A DNA stretch of 64,000 bases. Source: Brachionus rotundiformis (lineage: Eukaryota; Rotifera; Eurotatoria; Ploima; Brachionidae). Positions 1-13,391 of the stretch are shown here, in pieces. The notes below the pieces were generated by a model. That model saw only the letters and a program-made list of their open reading frames with translations. It was not told the DNA's origin and did not search any database. Location: the NCBI GenBank assembly GCA_016802295.1, contig JAESIW010000180.1:3455975-3519974 (forward strand). The letters are read 5' to 3'. The number at the start of each line of letters is the position of its first letter. The first letter of the stretch is position 1. The translations under genes and the position numbers were made by a program.

Positions 1-3000
1 TGAACTTGGATCGTTATCATTAAGCATTTCAGTCATTCTATTTGACATATCATCTAGCTGATTAGACACAAAATTTTGTATTGATTCACCAATTGAACTT
101 TTTTGTACCGAGTCCACATCAAATCTGTCCCATTGACCAACAAATTTGAGAATACCTTCAAGACTTATTTGAGTAAAGTAAAAAAAAGATTTGGTATTTG
201 TTGGTAAGTTATTGAGCATAACTCTCTCAATATTAGTCGAATAGGTCAAATTGAACCTCTCACTTAAGACATTTGAAATTTTGATCAAATTGTCGACACT
301 TTGGGGTGGTTGTGGTTGAGTCGATTCTCCGTCCGATTCATCGGTCATTGTAGGATCTAGCATGTACAAAAGAGTGGAATTACTTGCAATTGAAATTGAA
401 TGGGAATTGGAGAATACATTAAATCTATCGAAAGTAGAGATTAATTTTTTAATTTGGTTATATTGTTGACCAATGTTAGTGGACAAGAATCCTGGCGATT
501 TGTTGCGACTTACATGTTCGTACAAACTATTAAGAGAATTACCAGATCGGGGTGTTAGTGTGGATTTAATTATCCAAGTAGAGAGCCCTTTGATCAACAA
601 GGATATGCACTTATTTCTTTCTTTTTTTTCTTCGGCTGGCAAATTTTGCATTATGTTATTTGGATTTTTACCAGTGTTGCCATTGTATTTTGTTGAATTA
701 GCTTGGCTTGAAAGAGGTACAAAGTAATCTTCTGATAAATTATGGAAAAAAGTAATCATATTAACATATTCGTTCTCAAATTGGTTCCTAGTGGTCCAAC
801 CAATTAAAAGAATGTGTCTTAAATGATCTTTGAGTACATGAGGGTCTTTTAAGCTGTCAATAGGTGGCAGAATAGATGTGTCCGATGGTAAAAAATTCGA
901 GTATTCAAGTCTAAAATTCTGTGACCATAAGCAATCTGGTATTCTTATAAATCGCTCCAATACTGGCAAACGACACAAGGCTATATAGATTTTCTCGGTC
1001 AAATCACGCATTTGAAATGGAATATTTTGTCTGAAAGCTTGGTTATTAACCATATATCTTATTTTAATTAATGTTTCTAAAGTGGTCAAATTAAACAAAA
1101 CTTCATTTTTGTACTCTGGATTGGAGTCTGTGTACTCAATAAGGTTTTTGAGACGTGGTGTTTTTAATAAATTTTCATCTCCAATTTTGAAAAAATACTG
1201 AATTATTAACTGATAAAAGTTTTTGATCAAATATGATACACATGTGGAATAATTATTGCTAATAGACAAAACATTGATGAATTGTGGTTCACTCAAAATA
1301 TTAAAAATACACAAAAATGATTCAGTTAAACATTTTAGTGTGACAATCTGGTGTTGAGTAGATGTTATGAAATTGATATATTCCATTTGAAATAGAGAAA
1401 ATTTTAACAAATTTTTTATCTCTGTCTGATCTAATTTGTAATCCAAAAATGGATATTGTTTTATTGACTTAAGATATGAATTAATGGATTCTGTTAAAGG
1501 ATAAATTGAAAGCTGAAAATCCATCCCAGAGACAATTTGGATAAATTTTTCATCATATTCAAATAAATCAATAAGATTAGATGCCATGAGTCTTTTTTTG
1601 TATTGTTGATTAGCTTGATCTTCACAAGTCGATAAGGTTACCTGTATTAGTTCAGGTAATTTATGGCTAAGGTCCGACAAGATGTTGAATAAAAATTGCT
1701 GGGAAACTGACCACAATGGATGAATAAAATCTTTTAGTAAATTTTTAGCTTGTCTAAGTGCTGATGGAAGATTTTCGATGCTTTTCTGGGTTTTTATGGC
1801 ACCAAGCAAAAAACAATCTTTTAATATATCTAATTTAAATGAATTATTGTAGATGATTGATTCGCAATTAGATTGGTCAAGATTTGCCAGTATTAGTGCA
1901 CATTGTTTGGACTTTAGACCTGATGAGTTATTTATTAGTTCAGATGATGATCCATGGCAACAAGAGCTACGAACTATATTGTAAAACCATTCTTTATCCA
2001 AATTACTTGACATATTATCTTTACCGTTCTGAAGATAAATTTTGAAAAATTCAATCGATGAACTTGTTTTAATGGTGCTTTGACTTGATTCATCTTGTTT
2101 CTGCTTTAATTGTTCCAATAGATTAAAAAGTCGCTGATGACGAGCACAATTTTCACTTTGACTCTCATAAAAAGAGTCCAAAGTTTCCAAATTTTTTGCT
2201 GTGAATAAAGAAGCTAGTTCGTCTTTGGGTAGAGAATGAATCATTTCAGCTCGCTGACAAGCAATATGATCTGCATAGCGAACAAGACTTAGGTAAGGAA
2301 GCTTAAAAAATTTCTCGATTAAAGTGCTCAGTAAATGACAGCTTGAATTTAGGTGTATTCCTTCAACAGCTTTTAAACATGATTCTAGAAGGTTCAATTC
2401 GTTTTTGGCCCGAATTTTCGACCAATTTGTATTGATACTTTGGATGAAGAGGGCACTGAGTTCGACATTTCGATTCACAGAGTCAAAAAAATCAATTACA
2501 ATTGGTTCATGTGGAGCAAATTCAAATAAGTCGACCAAGTTTTTTACAATCAACATACTGACTTTAGATGGTAAGTCTATATTATTTGGATTTGAATTCA
2601 AATTATCACAATATATGATGAGACTAAGATATTTAAACATCTTCTCATTTAAAGTTGGTATTTTGGAATGCTTGTAGAGAAGTATTTTGCTGTCCAAATT
2701 AGAATCATTCTTATTAACTTGAGTTGTTTTGTTGATGCATTCATTATTGTGTAAATCTGGGTTTATCGAACTATTGTGGCTTGAATCTCCAGAAGCTAAA
2801 TCTTCTAAGTCAAATTCAGCTGATTGTAAAGATTGGTACCAATAGTCAGAATTGTTGTATTTAGCATTAACCAAAAAATATTGCCATAGTGAACTTAGGA
2901 TTGGATCAATTTTAGAATATTTGAAAAGAATAAAAATATTCGTGTTAAATATAAACTTGGACGGATCAAAATTAAACTCATTTAAATTGGTTCCAGAATA

Positions 3001-6000
3001 TTCACAATTGTCGAAGTCTAATTTTCGGAATTTTCTCTCTTCATTTAACTCAGCTTAAAATAAAAATTTAATTAAAAATTTTAATAAATTTTAGAAAAAA
3101 GGAATACATGTTAATATTCAAGCTTCAAACTTGAATAATTTTTATAATTAATCATATTTAATCAAAATTAAGAAAATTATCCAATTTTTTTACATCTTTT
3201 AAATAAAGTTAAAATTTCTCTCATTCGGAACACATAAAAATATTAATTATTAAAAAAAATTAACCCTCATAATTCGTTGTCTATAAATGAATATATCTAA
3301 ATTAAATACTAAAAAATTTTATTATTCAATAATAATTTTAGAAATCAAGAAAACAAATTAAATAAAAAAATTAACTTTTTTAAAAAAAAGTTGTAATTCC
3401 CAATTATAGTAGATAATTTAGCAAGCTAATAGCTAGAAACTTACCAAGCTTTTTAAGAATTTTTAGACAATTTTTTATTTTAAATGGTCCATCTAATATA
3501 AGAACTAATTTATAAAATCTAGGGATCAATAAAAGATACAACTTTACCTGATAATACCTAATTTGAATATTGAAATGAAAGAAGAAAAAAATTTAGTTGA
3601 TATTGTCAAAAAATTTTATGAACAAGAGAAGAAATTAATGGAATTATTAGATAATTTAAAATAATATTTGATAAGTAAAAAACAAGAATTAGTTATTCTT
3701 GCGGAAATTTGTATCATTTAAAGGTAGAATAAAAAAACTAATAATTATTAGATAAACTAATAGTTCAAAATTATATTCTATAGTTGTGAATCTCATTAGA
3801 TTAGTGGATTTGGAGAATATTTTGTAGTAAAGCTATTGTATGTGATGATTTTGATGTTGATTTGGATAGTTTTATCAGAAAAAATGAAAAAAAATCCGAA
3901 AAGACTGAATTCACAGTGGATTCGACATTATATGTTAGTGATACATTTGATAAAACTATTTCAAAATTTAAAGCAAGACGGCTAAAGTGTCTGAAACTAG
4001 AAGACCAACTCGTAAGAAATTATTTAAATAACTTGAGTACTAATTATTATCCAATATTTTTGTTATTTTTTAGTAAATAAATCAATAAAATATAGAATTC
4101 AATATAAATTTTGTAATATGTTTATATCATAATAATACTTATTAATTCTATTTGAATTTTCTCTTTTATTTTAAATTAGTTAATTATAGGTCACTATTGT
4201 CCCTAAAAACAATCTAAATCTTACTCAAAATAAGCTTTTAATTTTCAATAAAATAAAAAATTACTTTTATAGTTGATCAAATTTGACAATGCGTCAGATA
4301 ATCTAGGAAATTTTTCACTAGTGGTTACGTATATCAAAAGTTGAAGCTGGTTAGCGATCAAATGTTGAATGATATTCAAATTTTGTAATTCATTAATTTC
4401 ATTTTCTTTTAAAAATGCACCCGAGTTAGTTGATGAAGCCAAATTTTGGGCTGAAATAAACCAATTTGTATTAAATTTGATATTTTTCTTTACATACAAG
4501 AAACTAAGATCCAAAATTTTGAGTAGAAATTTTCCTAAAAATAAAGCTGCATCACCAAAGTTGTAGTCAAAATTTTCCGAATCATCAAAATTGAACATTA
4601 ATGAATTTGTAGGCCTAGAAAAATTAATTTCCGTATTTTCAGTGTCTCTTGAAATCTCGAAAGTATTCTTTGAATTTGCATCTTTTTCTTGAGTATCATC
4701 TTTGAACAATAAGGTAATTTGTTCATTCAAAGACTGAATTCTGAATAAAAGTTGATCTTCACTTGCATTGGTAAGTATTAAGTATAAATGTAGAATAAAT
4801 ATACTCAAAACTTCAGCCAAATTATTAGATTCATTTTCCGAGCAAATAAGATTTTTAGTTGTTTCAAACAAACTTATTATGATGAGATCTATAGGCCTAT
4901 AAACTGATGAATGAAGATTACCAAATAATTGAATTAATGATTTAATGCTTTCAATGCATGGAACATAGCCCAAAGAGTATCGGTGAATTGACCTCAACTC
5001 GAATCCATTATATTCTAAAATTTTTAGTTTGGAACTTTTTATCGAATCAAATATACAATCACAAATTTGTCTGGACACTTTTTTCCATTTATTTAAGCTA
5101 TCTTTTTTTAGCTTTAGAACCACTAAATTCAAAAGCGGCCAGATGCTCGGATAATGAACAAAACGCAGCATTGTTTTTATGATTATCTCATGCTGCATTT
5201 CGAGCTCACCAGAATCTTCAATAGATCTATTCAAAAAAAGATCTATTACTATGGGTCTCAGGGCCATCAGAACATGAGTATGAAAAGAGTTCTCACTAGC
5301 AATTAGATTATCGCACAGACGCATTGTTTCTGACATGGTTAAAAGGCCACTGCGGTCTTTGGTAATTTTCGAACTATATTGTTTTGAGTTTGCCAATTCG
5401 ATTAGAAATTCAAATATTTTGGGAATGATGAGATGGGCTTGAAAGTTTTCTTGCTGTCTGAGATTTAGTGAGCAAATCAATGGAGAAGTACCAATTGAAT
5501 TCAAATAGGAATTGTTCGAGTTTAAATAATTTTCTGTATGAGAAAATAGCTTATTGAGCATTACATCCAAGTCAAATGGATTCAATGGATCCAAATAGGC
5601 TGTTTCAAAATCAAATGATTCATATAGATCTACCATAAACGATTTACTAAGACTATTTGATGTAGGATCAAAATTTTTTGAATTTTCATTTATTTTTTTT
5701 TGTTCCATAAACTCTAATTGTTTAAGAACAGAATCGACAAAAACTTTTTCACCATCTAATGAATAATAATCTACATTGAGTAATATCAATTGAATCAAAA
5801 GGTCTAGAATTTTTGTCTGCAAATTGACCGAAGAAGTTTGAGAGTATTGAAGTATTGATTTGACCACAAACGCTTCAAATGATTTAATGTATTGAGACAA
5901 TGTTTTCTGGTCAGTTTTGAATTGCTTTATTTTGTTTTCATGAGATGTTGACGAATTTTGTTGACTTGTTGAAATGGGCTGTTGTTTGGGTTTTTTTATC

Positions 6001-9000
6001 AACCCAAAAAGATTAAAATTGCTTGTTAATTGATTTGATTTGGTTATAATTTTATTAGAATTGTTTGAAAAACTTGTTTGAGAAGATGAGGATGGAATTG
6101 ATGAAATCTGAGACAATTCTAAAGAGTCCATGGCTAAAATATATTGTATTTAAATAATTAACTATCATTTAGATTCCCAAAAAATGTAAAAAATAAATCT
6201 TTATTTTACATCTTTCAATTATCTTATAAATAAAATTTATTAAAAATTCGGGTTGAATTGCTTTTTTATTTTCTAACCAAAAATGTTGAAAATTTCTAAA
6301 CTATTTATAAATATTTTCTAAAACTGAAATTAATTTGACTAAATTAACTAAATTAAATAACTAAAATTAATGTTATAAAGAACTTGAAAATATTTTCAAT
6401 GATTTAAGATGTCATATAATCAAATTAATGAAATATATCTAAAATTAAGAATCTAAATAAAACTTATAATTATTTTCTATGTTTTTTCGAAAATTTCAAA
6501 TTAATAAATTTTAACTAATTTGGATCTTGAACCGAAATTTCAAATATCAATATTTAAATATTTCAAAAAATACCAAGATTAATTAAGCTGGATCCTTGGC
6601 TAATTTGAGCCTCGAGTGGTTGATCATTTATACACGTCTGATTAAACATAAACTTGGTGAATTGGGCTTGATTTGTAAGTATTGAGCTTGTTAGTAAGCT
6701 AGATCGCCTCTTGGCATTATTACAAGTTAAGTTTAATGGCAAATTGGATGGTAAATTAAAGGATGCCAGAGATGTAAGAGAACCTGACAAAAAGTTTCCA
6801 GCTGATTGTCCAAAACTGCCTGATTTTTGATTAGATGTACTTGATTGGTTTGGTTCATACATATTAGATAGCTTATCTATTTGCTGTTGAGTATAATCGA
6901 ACATCAGTCCTGCTAAATTTCTTCCGAACAATGATTTTAAGCATAAAGTAACACATTTGGTCGCTCCAGTGGGTTCAACTGTAAAAATAATTCGTAGATA
7001 CAACAAAATTTCGTCTAAGTGTGGAGCTATCTCGTGCACACTAAGACTTGCTTCTAAAAGCTGAGCAAATAAGCTAAGAGTTGTTTTCAAATATTGAATA
7101 AACCGATCATAATATACAAAATGAGGTGTCTTTTTATACAATAAAAATGCGGACTTAATTACTTCATAGAGTTTAAGATAGTGGGAAGAATTTTGAAAAT
7201 TTCCCAAATAGACGCTATTGGTTGTTTTTGGCAATTGGGTCATAAGCGGCATCACAGGATCTTTAGTTGTATCGCTTTTTCTATCAGTTAAATTTGAAAA
7301 TTTTGTCCTAATAAAACTTGGCGATCCAGATGGCTGATATGGCATTTGAGGTGGATTAGCCTGTGTTGTGTTGGGATTCATTCCGGTAGAACCGGCACTC
7401 AAATTTGATGTCAAAACTGATGGTAACAATGATTCATCTATCACACATGAAAAAATACATAGTATTTTTGTAACATGAACAAACAATGAGTCAATTAAAT
7501 TCTTTAATGAATTATTATTAAATGACAATGAGTAAGAGTAAGTTAGTCCAGTGATTTGCTCGGCTTGTGAGCCGAAAAAAGGTAAATTTTTTACCGCGTT
7601 GGTCACCAAGTCAATCAAGTTTTGACAAGCCTGATTTGACCGATTGTTAGAAAGCAATTGATCCAACTGAACGATTGACTTGTCTATTTTCTTCATGTTT
7701 AACCAACTTAAGGAAGAAAACAAGTTTCCTAAAATTCTCAAAAGAATATCATGGGTATAAAGATCAAAAAATATATTTGGATGACGGATAAAACCAAGTA
7801 GAATATTTGTTGTTTCAATCAAATTACCATTATAGTAAAGAGCTGGTTGATAAGCTTGGAATATGAAGTCTAAGCTCTCTATACAGCCTAAAAATTGGTA
7901 TTTGTCAGTAGACTTAACCAATGTATTTACCAATAATGGCACTATATAATTAAGATTCGCTTCAACCACTTTGTTCAAGTTGTTGTTTATGGTCATTGAA
8001 TTTGAAACATTTGAAGGAAAGTATTTGACTAGCGAAAAAAATGGTTGAACGAATGTGTTGACCAAAATTTGAGTGTTTTTGTTAAACCAAACATTTGATG
8101 GAAAAGATAATGAACAAAGTGGAGAGTTGTAATATTTAGTTTTTTGTGGAGATTGATTTTTAGATCTATCGAAAATTTCCTGTACAGCTCCGATATTGAA
8201 AGCATCGTTTTTCATGATCGAAGGATTAAAGCATGTTCTGGAATAACCATTTGATTTTACGTGACTTTCACTGGCTGCATGAAGCAAATTTTGGTAAGGA
8301 ATTGATGTTGGTTCATAGAAATTACAGTTTAGAACAAAACGAGTTAAACAGCGGGCAGTTTCCAAGCGAATCTTAGAGTCTTCACTTCCAATCAAGTCCA
8401 AAAATACTTCATCAATTATTCTTTCTTGAGTATTTTGAGCAAAAAAAAGCGAACTTGAATCTTGAACTTCCTCGACAGTGGTTCTATTTTCACTCAATGC
8501 TTTTTCTGTGTGTGTTATGCTCTTGAAGTCAATTGAAGCCAATAAATCAACTAGTTCACACTTTACCAAATTGTATGAGGAATTTTTTAATTGAATTAAA
8601 TTTATTAAAATTTCCAATACAAGTGATGAAAGGTTTGTTTTCACCAAAGTTGGCAAAAAAATACGAAATGCACTTAATGCAAATCGTCTACAAATATTAT
8701 TTGTTTCTTGAGGGTTTTCAGAAGTAATAAAGATATTTAAATAATTGATTAAACATTCAAGTTTAATGTTAGGATTAACTTCTGGTTCATGTTTGGACAA
8801 CCAAGAGTCAAAATTACCACAATTATTAATCAAAATAGTGTTAATAAATTGGCCAATGAGCATGCAAACAGTAGTTCTCATTTTGTCATCTTGGTGCTTT
8901 ACATACTCTAAAAGGTCGTAAATGTAGACTTGTGAATAGCCGATTTCCAAAGGTAGAAATACAAGTTTTGGATCAATTGTTAAAATACTAGAACAACAGT

Positions 9001-10788
9001 CCAATGCAATGGATTTTTGCAAAATTTTAACTTCATTGTCAGATTTTAGTTTATTTTCTTGGTTAACATTGAGTAAAAATTTAAAACACAGAAATCTTAT
9101 CAAATATGTAAGATTTGAAGTATTTTCATCATAAAAACAGCCGATTGATTTACTCGGTGACTGGACATACCGAAATTCTAGTTCTTCTGTATGAGAAATG
9201 TTTAATCCTGTTTGCTCACTGGATTCGAGCTCTTTATTACCTTGACTTTTTAATGTGTTGGTCGATTCATTGGAATCTTGGGACTGGTATAAATCACAAT
9301 CTAAATTTCGACTATTGTTCTGTAGATACGATTTGGAAAATTTTCCCGTTTCGGCAAGAATCTGGTGCAGCTTCAGTGGTGTTAATTTAAGAATTATTTG
9401 AATACATTCCAAAGACGCTGTTACTATGCTAATGTCTGATTTATTTAGAAAATATACACATATTTCGTAAATTTGACAAATATTAAACAAATTAAAATAT
9501 TTTGTGTTCTTTTTTAATAAGTTTGTAGATAAACGATTGAATATATTTTTGGCAGATGACTTTTCTAACTCTGATATGTGAATAACCATTAAACGAAAAC
9601 ATAGTAGAGCTCCCCAAACTTTGAATTTGTTTACTTCTAAATTCTCGTCTATTGGGTGAATTAGATCTAAAATATTTAAAAGTAAATTTAATGATCAACA
9701 AAAATTATCTATTTATAATATTTTATATTTCTGAAGTTTTTTTTTCTGGAAAATATATAATTTAAATTAATCTATTGCAGGAAATAATTTGAGTCAAACA
9801 TGTTTTTGTTGTAAAGCTTAAAAACACGGCAAGAATCTGAATTTTTTAATTCTAAAATCGTCTTTTTGAAGATAAAACTTAAGAAAAATTAAACAAAATA
9901 AAAAATCTATCGATTTATAAAATTAAAATAAATCTAATAATAATAATAATATTAATTATTTGCAATAAATAATACAAATAATTAATTTATTTAATTTAAA
10001 TTATATCAAATGATTTGTCAAAAATTTTAATTTAGTTTTTTTTTCAATTTTTAAAAGATTAATTTATTACTTAAAAGCTCTGCATGTAGATAGTGAAACG
10101 ACTTTAATGGTGAAGCAGTATATAAGCATATTAGTGATAAACAATTAGCAGATACTCTTCTGTAACTGTTTACCGAAGAATCGTTGGAAAGATTTGGCAA
10201 AAAAGATTGAATAAGTAATTGAATTTCTTGATCAGTCATCGACGGACAGAACGTAGCACAAATTCTATTCATTGAATCTATCAGAACACTTTGAATTGAC
10301 TCTTCACTTCGATTAGCTATTTTGCTTAAAATGTTATCTTTTATCATAAAATCAACATAAATGCGACATTTTTGAGGTTTGATAAAATGACAAATTTCAG
10401 CGAATCTTGTCAAAGCAGCTTTTAGGCTCCTTTCTGGACCATTTTTTTTGATAAATCTATACAAGTCAGCAGGAAATCTAATTAAATAAGTATCCATCAG
10501 TGTCTTAAAGAGTTTGTTTAAGCATTCCTCGGCAACAAAGCAAACATCGCGCTCATCATCGTCGAAAAACACCAAAAATGCTTCGATGGAGTAACCCAGG
10601 TTTCTGGAATAATTTTCTGCTTCTTTAACATTTTGTGCTATTATATTTTCGTAAATCAAATTTAAATGAGTTATCTTATCTTTTTTGCTTAAAATTTTCA
10701 AATCATCTTTTCTATGTTCATCGCTCGGCGACACTACCGGAATCTTTAAAATTTCGAATGATTTTGTCAATTTCTCCACTGAAGTCAT
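1..10788 (-). CDS. HTT: Huntingtin, 3' end cut by window edge
   Basis: Large HEAT-repeat scaffold protein; in animals huntingtin acts in vesicle transport, selective autophagy and spindle orientation, with HAP40 as partner. Exons on the minus strand: 10788-10071, 9666-6574, 6133-4265 and 3053-1 (continuing), 2,911 codons in phase. The N terminus MTSVEKLTKSFEILK matches the N17 amphipathic helix, and motifs such as VAEECLNK, KKNGPERSLKAAL and RPQKCR-like KPQKCR follow in huntingtin order. Later landmarks are NSSYNLVKCELVDLLASIDF, HYLKLYEVIKS, LDLLIQLILLNVDYYSLDG and IGWTTRNQFE. The human protein is 3,144 residues, so a few hundred residues lie beyond the left edge. There is no polyglutamine or polyproline tract: Pro comes directly after the N17 helix. 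Only three introns (404, 440 and 1,211 bp) are seen over 2,911 codons, against 67 exons in the human gene. Family identity is very secure; exon edges were placed by eye. Confidence 0.95.
3575..4011 (+). pseudogene. Possible decayed or unrecognised gene nested in a huntingtin intron
   Basis: The last visible huntingtin intron (3054-4264) holds coding-like sequence on the opposite strand. From ATG 3575 the frame reads 29 codons (MKEEKNLVDIVKKFYEQEKK, then LMELLDNLK) to a TAA at 3662. The same frame goes on after the stop with plausible protein (KKQELVILAEIC). A second block at about 3832-4011 (KAIVCDDFDVDLDSF ... FKARRLKCLKLEDQL) is preceded by TTTTGTAG and followed by GTAAGA, like an exon. The amino-acid content is charged and helix-like. 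I do not recognise the family. It may be a dead nested gene, a small live gene with a sequencing error at 3662, or chance. Confidence 0.25.
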
Positions 10789-11783
10789 ATTCGGTTTTAA
10801 GAATAGCTCTTTTTTTAATTCATTGCAGTCATAATAAATTACAAAATTAGAATTTAATTTTCTAAATTATTAAACAAAATTTTATTATTTTTATTTGTCA
10901 AAAGAAAGATAAAGTTAACATAAATAAAAAAATCCATTTTATTTTATTGAAAAATAATTGATTGAATGCTTTGCTTTAAAAATTTTCATTAAAAAAGAAA
11001 TGTGGCAGTATTTTGTTCAAAATTTAAAAAACAAACTTTAAAAAAGAAAAACTATGATAAAAATATAATTTAAACTTGTTTTTAAATTTAGACAATGATA
11101 TATTTGAATAATTTTTATCAATTTTAATTATAAATTAATAAAAAAATGAAAAATAATTTTAATCCTTTTTTAAATCATAATTATGATTTGATATTCATTA
11201 TGCATTTAAAACGTAAAATCCTAAACTAATATTACATTTGAGTTTATTATTTTAAATTACTCTCATGTGAATTAAAAAGATAAATTAATTTTCATGATAA
11301 AACAAAAGCTATTTTATATCCAAAAATATTATCAAACATTTTTTCTTAATTAAATATTTTCAAAAAAGATTTGCTGATTAAAAGTTACTTTTTTTCAGAT
11401 TAGGAAATACAATAATAACTATATTAAAACTATTATCTAAATTGATTTATATGGTTAAATTATTTTTGATACTTAGTTTTGTTTTCTTTATATGCCAAAG
11501 AGTGTTAAAATTTATTTAATAATATTTCTTTAATTCAATTTTCATTTAATTTTAGAACTTTTTTTTTAGTTAAATCTCGTTTTGATTAAAATATTGTCAA
11601 AAAAATTTATTAAGATTAAAAAATTAAAATTTAAAAGTTGAATCAGACTAAATTATTAAAAAATAAATTTAATCAAAATATTTTAAATAGATAAAATTAG
11701 TATTATTTAAAAAAAAATTAATTTTTATTAACTCCTCGAAAAAAAATATATAACAATTTAAAGATCCGAAGTAATCGTTTTTA
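10789..11783. other. Intergenic, huntingtin 5' side to ENPP 3' side
   Basis: About 1 kb of very AT-rich sequence with many homopolymer runs. It must hold the huntingtin promoter and the 3' UTR of the ENPP-like gene. I see no coding stretch or RNA gene in it. Confidence 0.6.
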
Positions 11784-13391
11784 TTAGAGCTCAGCATTAT
11801 CAGCTATTTCATCGTTATTTACTAAAGAATCTGTCTCTGAAGTTGAAACTATTTTATACCCATCGTAAGTATTAGTTGTCTGTCCCGGTAAATTGGATTT
11901 TTTATTAGCAAAAAATAAGAAATATGCTGTAAGAATGGCTGTGATAATTGGTGTGAGTGAAATAAATGCATATAGTTTTAGGTGTCTACGACTAAATTTT
12001 TTCAGCATGGATTCAACATTAGACAATGAACCATTGTTTAAACCGGGAACAAGACCAAGTATTTCACACATTAATGGATAAATATCAACTAAATCAAAAT
12101 TTTCTATTTTATAATTTTTTTTTATCGCAGGTCCTTTGGCAATAAAAATTGGAAGCATGGACAGCTCGTTGTTGAAGTAACCATGTGTTCCTTCTTAAAA
12201 TTTAAAAGTTAGATTTTATTACTTTAAAGCTGTTTATTTTGATTTACTAAGAGTATTTATGGATAGATCGGAACATTTTTCATAAATGATATAGCCTAAC
12301 TTGGCGACTATAATGATATCACCAAATCTTTTATTGTTTTTGTAGTGGTATTTTTCTGGGAATTCACTTTTGCTGTACACATCAATATTGGAGATATTTT
12401 TTAATTTTTCGTAAACAATTGGCAAGTCATTTTCTAAAAAAATGCTTAAATATTATGTATTATTTTTATCAATTACAAAGTCTACCATTTTTTAAAAATA
12501 AATTTTTGCTAACCATTCCACCATAGATGTCAAGTAAATTCAAATCAATGAACTTTTCCAAACAAATATTATTACTTTCTTGAACGCTATGCATTCCATG
12601 ATCAGAGGTGATAATAATATTCATATAATCAGCAAGATTGTTTGATTTTAATTGTTCTAATAAATATCCTAAATTAGAATCTAATTCACTTAATTTTTTG
12701 TCAAGTTCTTTTGAGCCTGGTCCATAATTATGGCCAGTAATATCTTGAAATCAAAACGATTTTATTATTAGTTTATAATATAAGAGATAAAATATATAAA
12801 GCAACCTGGTTCATCAAAATATACTGCACCGAAATTGATCGGATTATTCTTATCAGTGAATAGGCTTATGAACTGATCTATAATATCATTATAAGGCCTT
12901 GTTTTATTATAATCAATACTGATCACACTTGTTCCATTGAAATTGATATTCGATCCCAACCATTCAGCAGCGCTTAATCTTTTATTTCCTCCTTTTACAT
13001 TCAAGGTCCAAATCGGTTCTGTAATATTGAAAGGATCATACCATTCATTATTCATTGACTCTTTATTAATTTGAAATGTTTTGTTTAATTTGGGATCATA
13101 CATGTTATTATTCAAAATTCCGTGAGATTCTTGATATAAGCCAGTTACAATGCTCCAATGGTTTGGAAAAGTAACTGTCGAAAAAGTGTTTTTCACATAG
13201 TCTGCATGAGAGCCCGCGGATTTTAAGTATTCAAAATTTGGTAATCGGCTTCGCAGTAGATAGTCCCACCTAAAGCCGTCAAAAGAAATCAACATAAGCA
13301 ACGGATTTGATGGATTTTGAAAACAAGATATTGAATAATAATGAACAAAAAATACACATATCAAAATTTTTACTAATTCTATTTTAAACAT
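11784..13391 (-). CDS. ENPP4/5: ENPP4/5-like ectonucleotide phosphodiesterase
   Basis: Zinc-dependent ecto-phosphodiesterase of the alkaline phosphatase superfamily, expected to hydrolyse nucleotide or dinucleotide phosphodiesters at the cell surface. Exons 13391-12806, 12743-12486, 12433-12248 and 12193-11784 give 479 residues, the usual size for ENPP4/ENPP5. An N-terminal hydrophobic segment (about residues 4-22) is a signal peptide. Metal and catalytic residues are visible: D38 in ISFDGFRWDY, the Thr nucleophile T74 in VTFPNH, DEPDITGHNYGP (Asp and His), ITSDHGM (Asp-His) and HGYFNN (His). Near the C terminus VDIYPLMCEILGL is a family hallmark, followed by a transmembrane helix (SLTPIITAILTAYFLFF) and a short cytosolic tail, so a type I membrane protein. 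No somatomedin-B or nuclease-like domain is present, which separates it from ENPP1-3. Assignment between ENPP4 and ENPP5 is not possible by eye. It diverges from MMS19. Confidence 0.93.

Noticed and set aside
10740..10788. Search for a CAG repeat after the huntingtin N17 helix
   Set aside because: None present; the codons after N17 encode Pro, Val and Ser.
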